Assembly (NCBI RefSeq): GCF_000004195.4
Contig: NC_030679.2
Span: 15,122,712-15,186,711, forward strand
Direction of reading: 5' to 3'
Length of the DNA stretch: 64,000 nucleotides
Source of the DNA: Xenopus tropicalis
Taxonomy: Eukaryota > Chordata > Amphibia > Anura > Pipidae
The notes below the pieces were generated by a model that did not search any database, was not told the origin of the DNA, and saw nothing but the letters and a program-made list of their open reading frames with translations. Made by a program: the position numbers and the translations under genes. Shown in pieces: positions 12,764 through 24,700 of this stretch (within the stretch, counting starts at the first letter, position 1; each line of letters opens with the position of its first letter).

Positions 12764-14126
12764 AGGAACAGCTCTGATTACATATGGCCTTCTCAAAAAA
12801 TGGAAAAAAAATTCCCAATTATCATGCCATTTAAAAATTTGGCATACATGCCATGATTCTTCTGTGTAATAAGCATCCACGGGGTAATTTTCAGGTATGA
12901 AAATCTATTTTGACACATATAGACAGGGTACAATCAGGGACCATAGCATTCCATGCTTTTTTAAGGAGAACTAAAGCTTTAAAAAGATTGCAAAATTCCA
13001 AACAAGGAATTCAAAAAAGAGGAAAGCACTCTGAGAAGTAAACACTAAATTATGTGGCATAGAGAGAACACCCCCTAGTGATCACTGACGAACATAACAA
13101 CTAAGAAAAAATCTCAAATACCACTGAATTGGGCTAGAAATTCTTCTGTACCAGTCCAAGGCCCCACAGCCTTTTAGCAGGGAAGATCTCTGCCCCTGAA
13201 GATGACTCCAGTAACTGTCCATCTTATTTTCTGCTGATTCCCAGCACATGCTCTGGGCTGCTGTCACTTACCTGAGCTTAGGTACTGTACATAATGACAT
13301 ATTACATAAAAGTCATGATACAGGGATGATTAGCAATTCACACGGATACAAATTACATGACAGCTCAGAAACCAGTGCACTCTGCATCAGAATTAATTCA
13401 TAATCTAGCACTGTAGCATCAGGTCAGTAGCTTCTATGACAGATTTGACTTACTTTCTGCTTTTTTCCCACACCCCCAAAGCTTAGCTTCCCGACAGCAG
13501 CCCACTGAGCAGGTGCAGTGCCACTGACACACAAAAGTTGGCCTAACAAAGTCCAAGATTGGGGGCTTTGGGGACAATGGCCTGGATCATTACTGTTGGC
13601 TGTTGAACCTCTAGAGTGATACAGTTTTGTATATAAAATATAGCATATCTACCAAATCCATAATCTTTAGATTTGCCCAAATACCACAGAGACCTGCAAC
13701 AACAAAGAGCAGGACAGGGAGAAAAGTGAAAAAGAAAAACTTGGCGGATTGCCCCAAACTTTTCCTTTGTTCTTGATAAATAACCCTTATTGTCCCTATT
13801 TCTCCTTTTCTTTCCCTGTGGAATCCTACTGCAAGTTCATTTTCCAGATTTCTTGTAAATGCAAATCTTTCTCCAAAACAAAATATTTGAATAAAGGAAT
13901 GACACATTGTTTAAATTCTGTGCAGTCTTCATTTGTTTGTGTTGGCACCCCATAAAAAGACCATTCCTCCCCTAATTCAGGGATGTTGTTGGACATGTTT
14001 TGTTTCGTCGACTGTATGTTTTGACAACTCCTGGAACTAAGAGCTCGGGTTAAGTCCGGTGATCCTGACAAGAAGAAATTGATTTAAAACGAAATTGTCA
14101 GATACTTGCAGAGAGCTTAAACAAAA
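12764..14126. other. non-coding stretch, nothing recognised
   Basis: Contains a short block at about 12958-13025 beginning 'ttaaggagaactaaagc', which resembles the end of a common frog MITE, but a second terminus is not visible. No gene recognised. Confidence 0.35.
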
Positions 14127-14446
14127 GGTACTACAGGATCCATTATCCGGAAACCCATTATCCAGTTATGAATTACAGAAAGGCCGTCTCCCATAGACAA
14201 TCTTATAAGCAAATAAGCAAATAAATCTCATTTTTAAAAATGTTCTTTTTTTCTGTAATAATAAAATTGTACCTGTACTTGATCCCAACTAAGATATAAT
14301 TACCCCTTATTGGGGGCAGAACAGTCCTATTGGGTTTATTTAATGGTTAAATGATTCCCTTTTCTCTGTAATAATAAAACAGTACCTGTACTTGATCCCA
14401 ACTAAGATATAACTGATCTTTATTGGAGGCATTTATTGGATTTTTA
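14127..14446 (-). mobile_element. MITE family A, copy 2, with internal duplication
   Basis: Reverse orientation relative to 3245-3580. The interior block 'gtaataataaaa...gtacctgtacttgatccc' followed by 'aactaagatataa' occurs twice, near 14255 and 14370, giving a roughly 110-bp internal duplication. The second terminus is missing and the sequence runs directly into a family B MITE. Confidence 0.75.
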
Positions 14447-14700
14447 TGGGATTTTCAGTTACTTAGCTTTTTGTTTCGCATCTCCCCAGTTTGGTATTTC
14501 AGCAGCTTGCTGGTTGCTAGGGAGGTCTTATTTACCATATCAACCAGGCAGTGGTGTGAATGAAAGACAGGAAGATGAGGTCTGAATAAAAAGACAAGTA
14601 ATAGAAAAAAAGCAAAATTGTCTTGTAGCCTCACAGAGCAATGTTTTTTTTTTTTAAATGCCAGGGTCAATAACTCCCCTCCAGGCTGGCTGTGATGTAC
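14447..14700 (-). mobile_element. MITE family B, truncated copy
   Basis: Shares 'ttacttagctttttg', 'ccagtttggtatttcagcag' and 'ctggttgctaggg' with the well-known frog MITE type also seen at 60692-61078 and 63490-63849. Neither terminus is clear. It lies directly against the family A copy. Confidence 0.6.
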
Positions 14701-15596
14701 ACCTTGTTCTGGAAAAGTACAGGGCTCCCTGCTGCGTCTCTGTAACTTGCCCAGCTAAATGATGTCAGCAGGAAGGAGGCAGAAGGGGAGCACATAACTC
14801 CCACCCATGTGCTCCCACCCCTCCTGAATATGGTGCTGGCAAATGTAGGCAGCACTGTATTCATCAGGGGAACTCAGGTCTCTGCCAAACGTTTTGGAGA
14901 TGGCGGCCTGTGCCCATGTTTTGCACTTTGCACCCTGCCCACTTAGTAAATGGCTCCTGGCAGTGCATAGTTGCTGGCTGTTTATCCCTGTCCTGAAATC
15001 TCTTATATTTTTCCAGCATAAATCAGTTGGACACATTTAGTATCCTAAAGCCTGCAGCCCCTTTATCTTCGGCAGCCCTTTGTTCTCGCTTTGGTTTATT
15101 GCTACATAAAATGATTGCCAGTGTGTATAGAGAGACCGTGGCATTTACTGAACTTTCCCTTTATCTTCTTAATTCTTCTTCGTGAAGACAGTCAGCCTTA
15201 AACAGCATTTGGCCTGAAATTACAGTTTAATTTATTAAAGAGAAAATACAGCCTATTTTAGCAGGAACATGTGGGATACACAGTGACTAATGATGTGTCG
15301 CATTGTATTTATATAATATACTGTTACTTGTAGGGAAGTCATCAAACACATTTACGACCAATTAATGAGTTATTACCATCCCCAAAATTTTAAAATGGAA
15401 AAAATATGCACAAAGTTTCTATTACAAAGTTTCTATTTCAGCACAGGGCCCACAATGATGCTAGAATTCTGGGTAAGACAGTGCATTATGGGAGAAGACA
15501 TGAAGGTAATTTATGACCTCTAAGTCAAAGTGCAAAAAGTGGGTGCATGCATCAGTTTTAAAGAACAGAAACCAGCGGCTTCTACCTACTGACTGG
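14701..15596. other. non-coding stretch, nothing recognised
   Basis: No domain, splice-supported exon or named repeat recognised. Confidence 0.4.
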
Positions 15597-15785
15597 CATT
15601 GTCTGTACTGCCCTGTAATAAGCACAATGTAGCAGGAACAGCCCCCAAGTCTGATCATAGCTTGTACAGAGAGATACCATAATATTATGGCAGCATTGGT
15701 ATACTAAGCACAATTCAGCAGGAACAGCCCCCAAGGTTTGCACATAGCCTGTACAGAAAGATACCATAAAGCCAGTATCAGTCTT
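15597..15785 (+). repeat. 95-bp repeat family, two more units
   Basis: Two consecutive diverged units of the same sequence as at 9341-9720, in the same orientation, marked by AAGCACAATGTAGCAGGAAC and ACTAAGCACAATTCAGCAGG with the shared CTGTACAGA(A/G)AGATACCATA block. They lie about 6 kb from the first array. Confidence 0.85.
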
Positions 15786-16547
15786 CTGTCCACAATTCTG
15801 CAAGAAAACTCCTTTATTATAACTGGGTTCCATCCCTGTACTATGTTTTTTTTGCCTTTTGATATTGATTATTTATGATGTTTCCATTACTGCTTGCCTA
15901 AACAATTTAACAACCGAACATTCTAAAAGCATGGTCCCGGCTGAATTTGTTACAGCATTAAAACTTTGTAAACACTCAGAACAATGTCTTTTTTAGTTGC
16001 CTCTCACCCATTACTGTGTTACAAGGGCTGCTGTTTAAGCAAGGGGAATGTCACCAATAGTAATTGATTGCAAAAAGACTTATCTGGGCATTGAGATGGA
16101 AAAACATCAGTAATGGGGGAGATTGGTCCCTTGATCGCAAGGGATCAGAAGTCAACTCATTGGGAAGTGCCACAGAGGAGCTTTGTGTTTGTGTAGGAGA
16201 CTGATCTGATAAAGCCCCCTATCAAAATAAAGGCACACAAAGGAGAGGAACAGTATCAGATTAGGATGCCCAATAGCACTGCACTATTAACCTTTTGTGT
16301 ACCTGGGGAACACCATTTATATGCTGCATGCAATTGGTATCATGTAATATCCCTTGTTAAAGGAAAAGTACGTTCTCTGTCGGAAATTCCATACTGCAGT
16401 GAAGACTAGTGATGATCAAATCTGTCCCATTTTGCTTCGGCAAAAAATTTGCACAACTATGGAAAAATTATTGGACGATAACTCGGAGCCCAAACACGGT
16501 CCAAAAATCATAGCAAAAGTAGGCTTCTCTTCTCTAGCCCCCTACTC
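15786..16547. other. non-coding stretch, nothing recognised
   Basis: No gene or named repeat recognised. Confidence 0.4.
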
Positions 16548-16692
16548 ATCCTCTGAGTCAAAATAGGACCTGGTATTCTAAGTACACAAAGGCCCAAAAA
16601 GCCCCCCATCAGCCCATTAAATAATGACTGTGGCATCTTACAGCAGCCCCTCTGTCATTTGTCAGAACCCACAGGCTGCCAGTCCAGGCCTT
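16548..16692 (-). mobile_element. MITE family D, copy 4 (inverted)
   Basis: Contains 'aagtacacaaaggccc' and 'cagcagcccctctgtcattt' and ends CCAGTCCAGGCCTT, the inverted family D terminus. Confidence 0.75.
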
Positions 16693-16711
16693 TCCCCCGA
16701 TATGCTCATCT

Positions 16712-17056
16712 AAAGGTATGGGGCCCTCCAACAAGCCTCCCCCACCCATATCTGGCCGTAAATCATCTGGAAGGTGATTGGGAGGCTTGATTTTTCCATT
16801 GGATTAAGGATTGTATCAGCTCACTGATGCAGTCTCTGCTCCGATGGCTTCCATTTCCATAGTTGTATTCGATTGTTTGGCCCTACAGCTAAATGATTGA
16901 ATTAGCCCGATATTGCCGACTTTAGGTGGACATAAGAGACAGATCCACTTGCCTTAATGTGAATGCTATAGTGCTAATCCAGGTAGGGCCCCTTACACAT
17001 GTGTTCTGAAGGACCTGAGTCGGTAGATTAAATATAGCCGTGTATGGCCATCTTAA
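16712..17056. mobile_element. MITE family C, diverged long copy
   Basis: Ends with GTGTATGGCCATCTTAA, matching the inverted family C terminus; the left end near 'ctaaaggtatggggccc' is weaker. The interior has 'gattgaattagcccgatattgcc', shared with the copy at 19337-19570. Confidence 0.55.
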
Positions 17057-17082
17057 CTTAATTCAGAGTTGCAAAGGGCTGT

Positions 17083-17300
17083 GACAGACAGGGAGATTAG
17101 TCGCCCACGACAAATCTCCCTTGTTGCGGGCAACTAATCTCCCTGATATGCCATCCCACCGGCTAGAATGTAAATCGCCACTGGGATGGCACATGCGCCG
17201 CTGCGATTTGCCGCAATTGCTGTGCTGCGTAGGCCATCCCACTGGTGATTTACATTCTAGCCGGAGTAGAAAGAGGCAAAACCCAGTGGGGAGGCAGATT
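17083..17300. mobile_element. palindromic MITE (family E)
   Basis: A large internal inverted repeat: GGCTAGAATGTAAATCGCCA with its flanking 'ccatcccacc' (about 17150-17184) faces 'catcccactggtgatttaca' and TTCTAGCC (about 17234-17265). The left end carries 'agggagattagtcgccc', a terminus common among frog MITEs. Non-coding. Confidence 0.65.
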
Positions 17301-17760
17301 TTTGATCCAGTGCTCAGCACAGTCAGCAGCCTTCATAAGTGAACCCTATCTCAGGCACTGTGCTGTGATTCATTGTGTCGGTGCACCCAAGAATCTGTGT
17401 GATGTTCTACCTGCGTTTGTATCAAGTGTCTTATTGATTTTCTACTGCTGATTTGAAGACATCACTGTGTAGAGATCTCTACTTGTTTTACCTTAAATTG
17501 TGAACTGCCTGCAAGTCTTGCTTCTCTCTAATAAGATATATCCTTATAACACACACAAGAGCCATAATTATCCTTTTAAATCTTTGCTTATAAACTGTGC
17601 TTAGTAATATAATTTGTGTCATATGACTTGCTGAAACTTGTGTATTATTAAAAATAATGTAACCTCTGTTGTAAATGATGCAGAAGAAGTCACCTTGGCA
17701 TTCCATGTCCTGTATAAAAGCACTTGGTCTTATAATTAACAGTACATATACATAATATAC
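17301..17760. other. non-coding stretch
   Basis: No gene recognised. The minus-strand open frame running over 17488-17874 extends into the following tandem repeat and has no recognisable domain. Confidence 0.4.
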
Positions 17761-18190
17761 ATTATCCCTTATAATACATGAGTGATACTCAGAGTTCCCT
17801 GTATAACTCAGCCTGCAGCCTTGTGCCTTTATTTGGTCACAGAACCCCTCAGTGACTGCTAATATCCTTATCATTTACAGTAGGGGGTACATTATCCCTT
17901 ATAATACATGAGTGATACTTAGAGTTCCCTGTATAACTCAGCCTGCAGCCTTGTGCCTTTATATGGTCCCAGAACCACTTAGTTACTTCTAATATCCTTA
18001 TAATTTACATTATTCCTTATAATTCATGAGTAATACTCAGAGTTGCCTGAATAACTAGCCTGCAGCCTTGTGCCTTTATATGGTCACAGAACCCCTTAGT
18101 AATTGCTAATATCCTTAGAATTTACAGTAGGGGGTACATTATTCCTTATAATACATGATTAATACTCAGAGTTGCCTGTATAACTAGCCT
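17761..18190 (+). repeat. 130-bp tandem repeat, about 3.4 units
   Basis: The landmark 'attatcccttataatacatgag' sense block starts at 17761 and 17891 and, more diverged, near 18009 and 18138. Each unit contains 'ctcagagttccctgtataac', 'gcctgcagccttgtgccttt' and 'taatatcctta'. Periods are 130, about 118 and about 129 bp, so the third unit carries a small deletion. Confidence 0.9.
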
Positions 18191-19336
18191 TCAGCTAATA
18201 ATAGGCAATATTCCCTGTACCTTAGCATCTGTTTCATGCTTAGTAATATATACTGAGAGTTTAGGGCAAGCTTGGGCTAGATGGTTGATAGTATAGGGGA
18301 GTTTTCATTGCCTTCAAGTAAAATAAAAACACTAGCAGGTTTCCTGCAGAAGGTAATGGCAATAAGGAGCCTTATGGACCCTTGTCATTTCCATATATAA
18401 CTACTCACAGTTGCCAAGCACCAGCCACAGGCCAAGTTAATCATTTAAAGGTCTCTGGAGAAATACAAAATACATTATTACCTGTAAAATACTTAGCAGC
18501 CTGCAGGTTATAATGAATTGTATGGGGAATAAGGGTGTAATTGCAGCTGTATTTGTATTTTATTCTTGGGAAACAAATTCTGCTTGGTATTAAAAAAAAG
18601 TTCTGGGCTAATTTGTAACTGATGAAAATGGAAAATGGATAGGAACATGGCTGCCGATTAGCAGGCACCCGTCCACTACTATTAAAACTAGGTGTATCAA
18701 TAGCTCAGCAAGGGGCTATAAAGGCCCACTGGAATGGAAATACTCTAAAAATAAATAATAGTTGCCAATAGCACAAGGCACATGAGCTGAGAAACTGGGT
18801 TGGCCGGTTACAGTAAAGCACTGCAGACTGGCCCCACAGATGACAGACCAATCATAGTTAACCTTCCTATCATGTCATCTCTGATATTCTGCATGTCCAA
18901 AGCCAATATTTGTGGGTCCTTGGCATGGTGTCTCTATTTTTCCCCCTGGTAAAGGTTACTGCCTACTTTGGAGATATACAACACTTCACCACTCACCAGC
19001 AGTTGAGGCGTACCCTAATGTTCCTTCCTGCTTATGTGGCCCTTTGTGAAAGACACCAGTAAAACTGAATCCTCTATCAAAAGGAACACAGGATGTATTT
19101 TCTTCTTTTATGTAAACATGTTCTTCAGTATCCGGCTTCCTCGCCTTTAGGGCCCCTTCAGGTTTGGGGCATAAGTCTGCGCAGCTCTCTCCTCTCTTCC
19201 TCCATTTTTGCTACCCGTCCCAGAAGAATTCATAAGAATGCCCTCCCCCTTCCCATCAGAATGTGTGATCTGAGCTACCAATGGCTAGAGCTGCAGCAGG
19301 AAACTAGGGCGCCCGGCTGGCTTGGCCCGGCACTGC
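18191..19336. other. non-coding stretch, nothing recognised
   Basis: No gene or named repeat recognised. The plus-strand frame 19093-19467 (124 codons) runs into a MITE at 19337 and has no recognisable domain. Confidence 0.4.
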
Positions 19337-19570
19337 TAAAGGTGGCCATACACAGGCAAATTAATGTTGACCAGGCAGGTTTAACAATTGCTGTCAGGGC
19401 AAGGAGCGCATTGGTGTGTTGGCGCAGTACTTGTCCCGGTGGCCTGTATACCATCAATGTGATCTGATTGTTTGGCTCGAAGGCCAAAAAAACGGTTTAA
19501 TCCGATATTGCCCACCTTATGGTAAGCATATCAGGGAAAGATCTGCTGCTTTCAGTGTATGGGCTCCTTA
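19337..19570. mobile_element. MITE family C, copy
   Basis: Begins TAAAGGTGGCCATACACAGG and ends near AGTGTATGGGCTCCTTA, a decayed inverted terminus. It contains 'ttaatccgatattgcccacc', also in the 16712 copy. Confidence 0.7.
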
Positions 19571-19589
19571 AAGCAGTGGTTGTCTTTCA

Positions 19590-20250
19590 GTTCAAGCCCC
19601 CCTTGCAGGTCAGACCTTTAGTCAGGGTCCAGATTACAGGTTACAGATATAGAAAATACATTGATGAATCAGTCATTCAGCCATAGATCCAAGAATATCT
19701 AGAGGAGCAAATAATTGTCCATCCAAATTGACCTTCAAGTTGGGTTGAAGTGTATTTAGGTGTGCAATTAGGAATTATAACCAGATCTCACCCTAACTTC
19801 CCTTAAAGAGATACTGACACCAAAAGTTAAACTTTTTCTATCATTGCAATTCCACGCTATTTATAATTTTGTCTTAAACGTATTTGCCCAATGCTTTTAC
19901 ATTACCTATCTGATCCCCTATGTTCCTCTATGAGGGAGCTGCCATATTTGTGCTCCATTAGTTTGTTAGCATTAGAAGTTATAACTGACAGGTTGAGAAA
20001 AGACAGTCAGGTTGGCAAAACAGTCAGGTTTAGGAACGTTAAATAACAATTACTTACAAAAGCAGCCTCAGTAAAAAACGATCAACATGACCTATAGGTA
20101 ACTTTTTATGTACATTAATATTTTGAAAAGTAGTATTTTAGTGTCAGTATCACTTTAAGGCTAACTTCCTCATCCACTATACCAGGCCTCTTAGTTTGTG
20201 ATCTAAGGGGTCATCTGCTGACCAAGAGTTGCATGGGCCTTAACCTCTGC
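19590..20250 (+). pseudogene. possible decayed retroviral pol remnant
   Basis: One plus-strand frame just before the MITE reads like the N-terminal region of a retroviral reverse transcriptase (IQEYLEEQIIVHP, then RSHPNFP), with at least two stop codons. It is split by the TTAA-flanked MITE at 19803-20158. The evidence is motif resemblance only, and the sequence after the MITE is unconvincing. Confidence 0.3.
19803..20158. mobile_element. TTAA-flanked MITE (T2-like)
   Basis: A 356-bp element with terminal inverted repeats TTAAAGAGATACTGACACCA and TTTTAGTGTCAGTATCACTTTAA-type sequence, bounded by TTAA on both sides. A TTAA target site and a TTAAAG terminus are typical of the frog T2/piggyBac-like MITEs. 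Non-coding. Confidence 0.85.
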
Positions 20251-20277
20251 AAACCAATGTGGCCAAGCTGCTTTAAA

Positions 20278-20355
20278 GGGGATTTATTACTTACAGTTAC
20301 ATCCTTTTCTCTTTAGTCCTATGGGGGACACTGGCACCATGGTTTAAATCCCCTC
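20278..20355 (-). mobile_element. DIRS-like element terminal repeat, left part
   Basis: The 54-bp block 20278-20331 is a near-exact reverse complement of 29005-29059 ('actaaagagaaaaggatgta' and flanks). Such inverted repeats bound DIRS-type retrotransposons, and a tyrosine-recombinase remnant lies beside the right copy. The two parts are separated by the ERV inserted at 20356-28822. Confidence 0.65.
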
Positions 20356-20835
20356 TGTAAGGGTTAATCTCTTTAACTCCGTCTGTGCTTCTCTGCACTA
20401 TATCTAAGCAGTCACGAACCGGTTCGATTTAATCTGTGCGTCGGCGAAACATCTGATATCGTCTGCGCATGTGCGCTGATCAGGGAACTTGTACAAACGA
20501 TACAACCAGTATGTGTATTGCAAACAAGTACCACTTTATTTTGTTTTGATATTACTTATATAGTAGATAGAAAAACACATCCCATTATGCTTACGTATCA
20601 TGGGTGGGTACATTGCAATTATTAGTAGAAATACAGAAATTATTTAATTAGCTGCTGAAGCTTTATTATGATCTCTTAGCCTTGAATATTAGCTGAGATA
20701 ATCAAGGCCAAAAGCAACTTGGACAAAGACAAGATAGTGAGGATAATCATAACAATTGAAGTAACACATTCACAGGCCTTCGTGATTCAAAACAAAATTG
20801 TGTAAATTCAGCATTAAGCAATTTAAACCCTATCA
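20356..20835 (-). repeat. ERV 3' LTR
   Basis: 480 bp. On the minus strand it starts TGATAGGGTTTAAATTG and ends CCCTTACA. It differs from the 5' LTR (28343-28822) only at the 'ggccttcgtgattc' against 'ggccttcatgattc' position. Confidence 0.95.
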
Positions 20836-20846
20836 ATCCCCCTTTT
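20836..20846 (-). promoter_or_regulatory. ERV polypurine tract
   Basis: The minus strand reads AAAAGGGGGAT immediately upstream of the 3' LTR, the expected plus-strand priming site of a retrovirus. It also fixes the orientation of the provirus. Confidence 0.9.
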
Positions 20847-20879
20847 AGTCACTAAAGTGACTACATACAGTATGTGAAG

Positions 20880-22770
20880 CATAAATAAGCTTAAGTTGTT
20901 CAGACTGAGCATGTGAAATCATTTTTTGAATACGTTTACGAAAAGTACATATGAGATATAAATTGAAAAATACAAGTAAAACAAACACAGTAATAACAGC
21001 AAAAAGTGAATAAAAAGACTTTGCATAATAGCAGAACCTGTTGGAGACCAGCCAGTGAAGGCATCATACCAATGGGGTTGCAGCTCATCTTGTATTTAGA
21101 GCCCAGAGAGAGCAATTTGTTCTTGGTAGCAACAGTCTTAATAGCAGTGTCATGCAATTGGGTATCATGCTTACGATAAGCAGCAATCATGTTAGTGTAA
21201 TGAATAATAAGTGATTGATGTACAGTATTGGGAATCTGATCCTACAGGTAAGGTAGGTGGGAAATACAGAAAGGAACGATGGCAGTGGGGATAGGAGAAA
21301 AATAATAGGTATAATTATACCAACGTAAAAGGGTGACGTTAGTGAGGCAACCACTGAAAGGTAGTGAGGGATCTATAGCAGGAATTAATTTGAGTTGTTC
21401 TAGTTGAGAAATGGAAATCATCTTTTGTATGTGTTTGCAAAAGGTACATGACAAATACAAGTTAAAGAAAAAATAAGCAAAACAAATATAGCTACCACAA
21501 TGATAAGTGGATAGAAGAAGCTTTGAACAATAGAATAGCCAATGTGTGACCAACCTGAGAATATATCATACCAATGATGCTGTAAATTGTCCTGTATTTG
21601 AGATCCTAGGGATATTAACTTGTTCTAAGTTGCTACTGTTTTAATAGCTGTGTCATACAGTTATTGGTCATGTGACAAGCGTCTATAGCATTAGTATTAT
21701 CAGTGATTAAGGAACAGTACACTGATAAAGGGATCTGATACTGATCTAAGGTAAAGCAGATGGGAAATACATGAATGACTTATGAACAGTAGGAAATGGG
21801 AGAAAAATAGTAAGTACAATTGAAACATCGTAGCAGAGTGACATTTGGCAAAGCAGCCACTAAAAGGTAGAGAAGAATCAACAGCATAAACACCGACAGG
21901 AAAGTCTGTAGCTAGGCAAACATACTGTGGGACAACTGTAATCATTACAGAATAGTCAGATAAACATTCTAATGACATGCATTCAAATCTTTGTGTAAAA
22001 AGTAAGGTTCAGCTGTGGTTTACTTGGTATTCAGCCTTGAGCATTTTAACCTTGATGGTATTGGCAAAAAGAAAAACAAAAACAGCTTGTCCAATAACAG
22101 GATGGCTAAGATTATTTAAGAAGGACAGAGACAAAAAAGAAAAAAACATGTATACAGATTTTTATACACATAGAATAACTATGTGTTAAGGTGTATCAAG
22201 ATGGACACACTTGATGTTAAAAATAAACTATGTGCGGTTAGTGATAGGAGTATAATTAATAAAAACTAACGCAAGGTCTACAGGAAGAGAAAAATTAGTG
22301 ACATATGTCCAGGTATAAGTAGTGGACACAATGTTATTCAAAAAAGGTTAAATCATAAACAACAGAAAAGTAAAGAATAATAGATTGGAATGCAGTGATA
22401 TTAGATATGGAACAGTTACAGGTGGTGTTAGAAAACATAAAATAACCTTTTAACAGATCTGGAACCTTATAGATAGAGAAAGTTGCAGACATATTCCATA
22501 TAGTACAGTGATTATTAGCAGAGCAAGTTAAATTATCTTTAAGTGTGAATAGTAATAGCATTGAACCAACCTCATTGCATTATCCCAATTCCATTAAAAC
22601 CTTTAAACAAAGAAACTAATAAGGTAAGGTGATTAAACTTCATGTTTAACCCTAGATACTATAGATAAATTGGTTGTAGAAATAGGAAAAAATGTCATTA
22701 ATGGGAGGCTTATAACAGAGACTGAAAAGTTTCTGCAAATGAAGAAGAGTAGATGCAGTTAAGTAATATT
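20880..22770 (-). pseudogene. env: ERV env-position region, broken, with tandem duplication
   Basis: Lies between the pol remnant and the polypurine tract, where env belongs. Short minus-strand frames (22334-22561, 21700-21978, 21242-21553, 20936-21190) are cysteine-rich and hydrophobic, and the last has a membrane-like segment. Two adjacent segments starting near 20895 and 21394 (offset 499 bp) are diverged copies of each other. Both repeat the SLPFSGC phrase, the 'accaatg' landmark and a hydrophobic run. I infer that the transmembrane part of env was duplicated in tandem long before this insertion. No frame could encode a full envelope protein. Confidence 0.6.
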
Positions 22771-22974
22771 CACAATGGGATAAATATCAAAAGGAAAATA
22801 AGAGGCTGCACCAAAGTGCATATTTTGTCTATTTCCTGTTCATTACAGGTAGTTATCAGTTCTTGAGTTTCTCTCTGATCATCCTCCTGGTCATCCTGGT
22901 CATTCTGTCTGTCCTGATGTCTTGGGGCGGTGTTATCAGGCAAGAAGAGGTCATCTTTGGTAGTGTTATAATCT

Positions 22975-24700
22975 TTAGAAGGTACTGGTGGTGGTAGCAA
23001 CTGGGGCAAGTTTCACTCTCGAAGCGTGAATCCACTGGTCACTGGAGTCTGTTAGAATGGAGGTTGGTGTGATGGCAATAACTGTGGCTTTGGGCCCAAA
23101 TGGAAATCCCCCATTTCGATAACGATGCAGCTGTCGAACAACAAGAGAGTCTTCAGGGCAGAAGGTATATGTAGGTTCCTGTGTGGGTAAACGAAAAGAT
23201 AAAGAGACATCACCATAGTTGCCATTCAAAGTAATGATAAAGTTATGTACATATTCTTATTTGAATAGTTCTAAATCACTGGGAATAATAAGTGGACTTC
23301 TAACCCAAGGAGTTAACAGTTAATGGACCTGACTAAATGACTATATCAGGGAGTTGCACCACTGCGTAGTCTGCCTTGTACTCGTAATCTGAGGTCCTGG
23401 TACAAGAACCCTCAATGAAAATGTTAATAGTATTCTCTAAGGGATATCCTATAAATCCCCTCTTGGTGTAGTACTATTATGAATTTCAGTAACACACAGA
23501 GCTTGTAACAATGGATTGCTATCAGGATTAGAAAAATTTAATAATGCATTGAAAACTGCTGCGGGACCTTGTGTTGTAGAAGCATATTCAATAGTTAAAA
23601 TTTTGCGTGTCAAGTAAAACAACTTCATGTCTTTTAAGGCATTGGGAAGTCTTATGTTGGGTGGTAATGTTTTATAGCAAATGTGTGACTTGGTGTGAAG
23701 TATGCAAGATAGTATTGTGACCAATTGTGACTGACTATGACATTTCTACAGCCATAGCACTAGCTGCTAAAGCTTTGAGACACGCCGGCATCCCCTGTAC
23801 CGGAACAAGCATTACTTTGGAAAAATGGGCTACCGGACGCAAATTGCCTCCAGACTCCTGAGCACAGACTGCAGTCATGGTTTTACAGGTGTCCTTAACA
23901 TACAAAAGAAAAGGTTTACAATAATTTGGTAGTCCTAAAGCAGGGGCTTGAACCAGAGATTTATTAAGCTGATAAAACACATTTTGCATAGCTGGTGACC
24001 ATATAATTAACACATATTGATCTTTCTTTGTGCACTGCCCAAGAATATTGTATTAGTATTCAACAGACTCAGCCCCCATCTGAGTTTTGTGTTTAGCAAT
24101 TTTGTGACCTTCAAGTGCAAGGTGTTGTAAAAAACAAACCATGTGAGCAACATTAGCAGCCTGATTAGGACTACACAACAGTAGGTCATTGACGTACTGA
24201 AGCAGGACGGAACCATGGCTAGGAGTCCATGACTTCAAGGAGTATTGGAGCATCAGGGAATGGCCACTGATGAAATCCAATAACCTTAGGGATGATGGGT
24301 CTAGGTATATTAGGCCCCATCAAAAATAAAAGCCAATAGTAACTGTGTCTCAAGGTCAACTGGGACCGAGGAAAAAACATTACTTTAAATCAAAACTGTG
24401 AAAACAGACACATCACAGGGTATAGATGTAAGTAGAACTGTCACATCAGGAATAATGAACACAATAAGTGTAATTAAAGTGTTAATGGCCCTTAGGTCTT
24501 GGATTAAACAATATTCAGACTGGGTTGACTGGTGTGTTGTAAGGGGAGAACAATCAGGCGTGAAATGCCTTGCTGTAGGAAGGAGTTAACAAGGGGACAA
24601 ATACCATTTACTGATAGGATACTGTTTGAGATAACAGGGTGAGAATGCGGGTGTATAGAAGCTTTGTATGGTGTACAGTCAACTAGTTACGTTTGAAATC
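22975..24700 (-). pseudogene. pol: ERV pol remnant: reverse transcriptase, RNase H, integrase C-terminus
   Basis: Minus-strand pieces in correct order but in different frames. The RT fingers have the phrase QDLRAIN at 24481-24501. The RT catalytic box, read from 24053-24280, is YVND where the family has YVDD (Asp to Asn). RT/RNase H connection sequence at 23735-24013 includes APALGLPNY and RPVAHFSK. A possible RNase H segment lies at 23449-23724. The integrase C-terminal domain at 22975-23229 has GFPFGPKATVIAITPTS and WIHASRVK. Stops and frameshifts separate every piece, so no active polymerase can be made. Confidence 0.85.
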
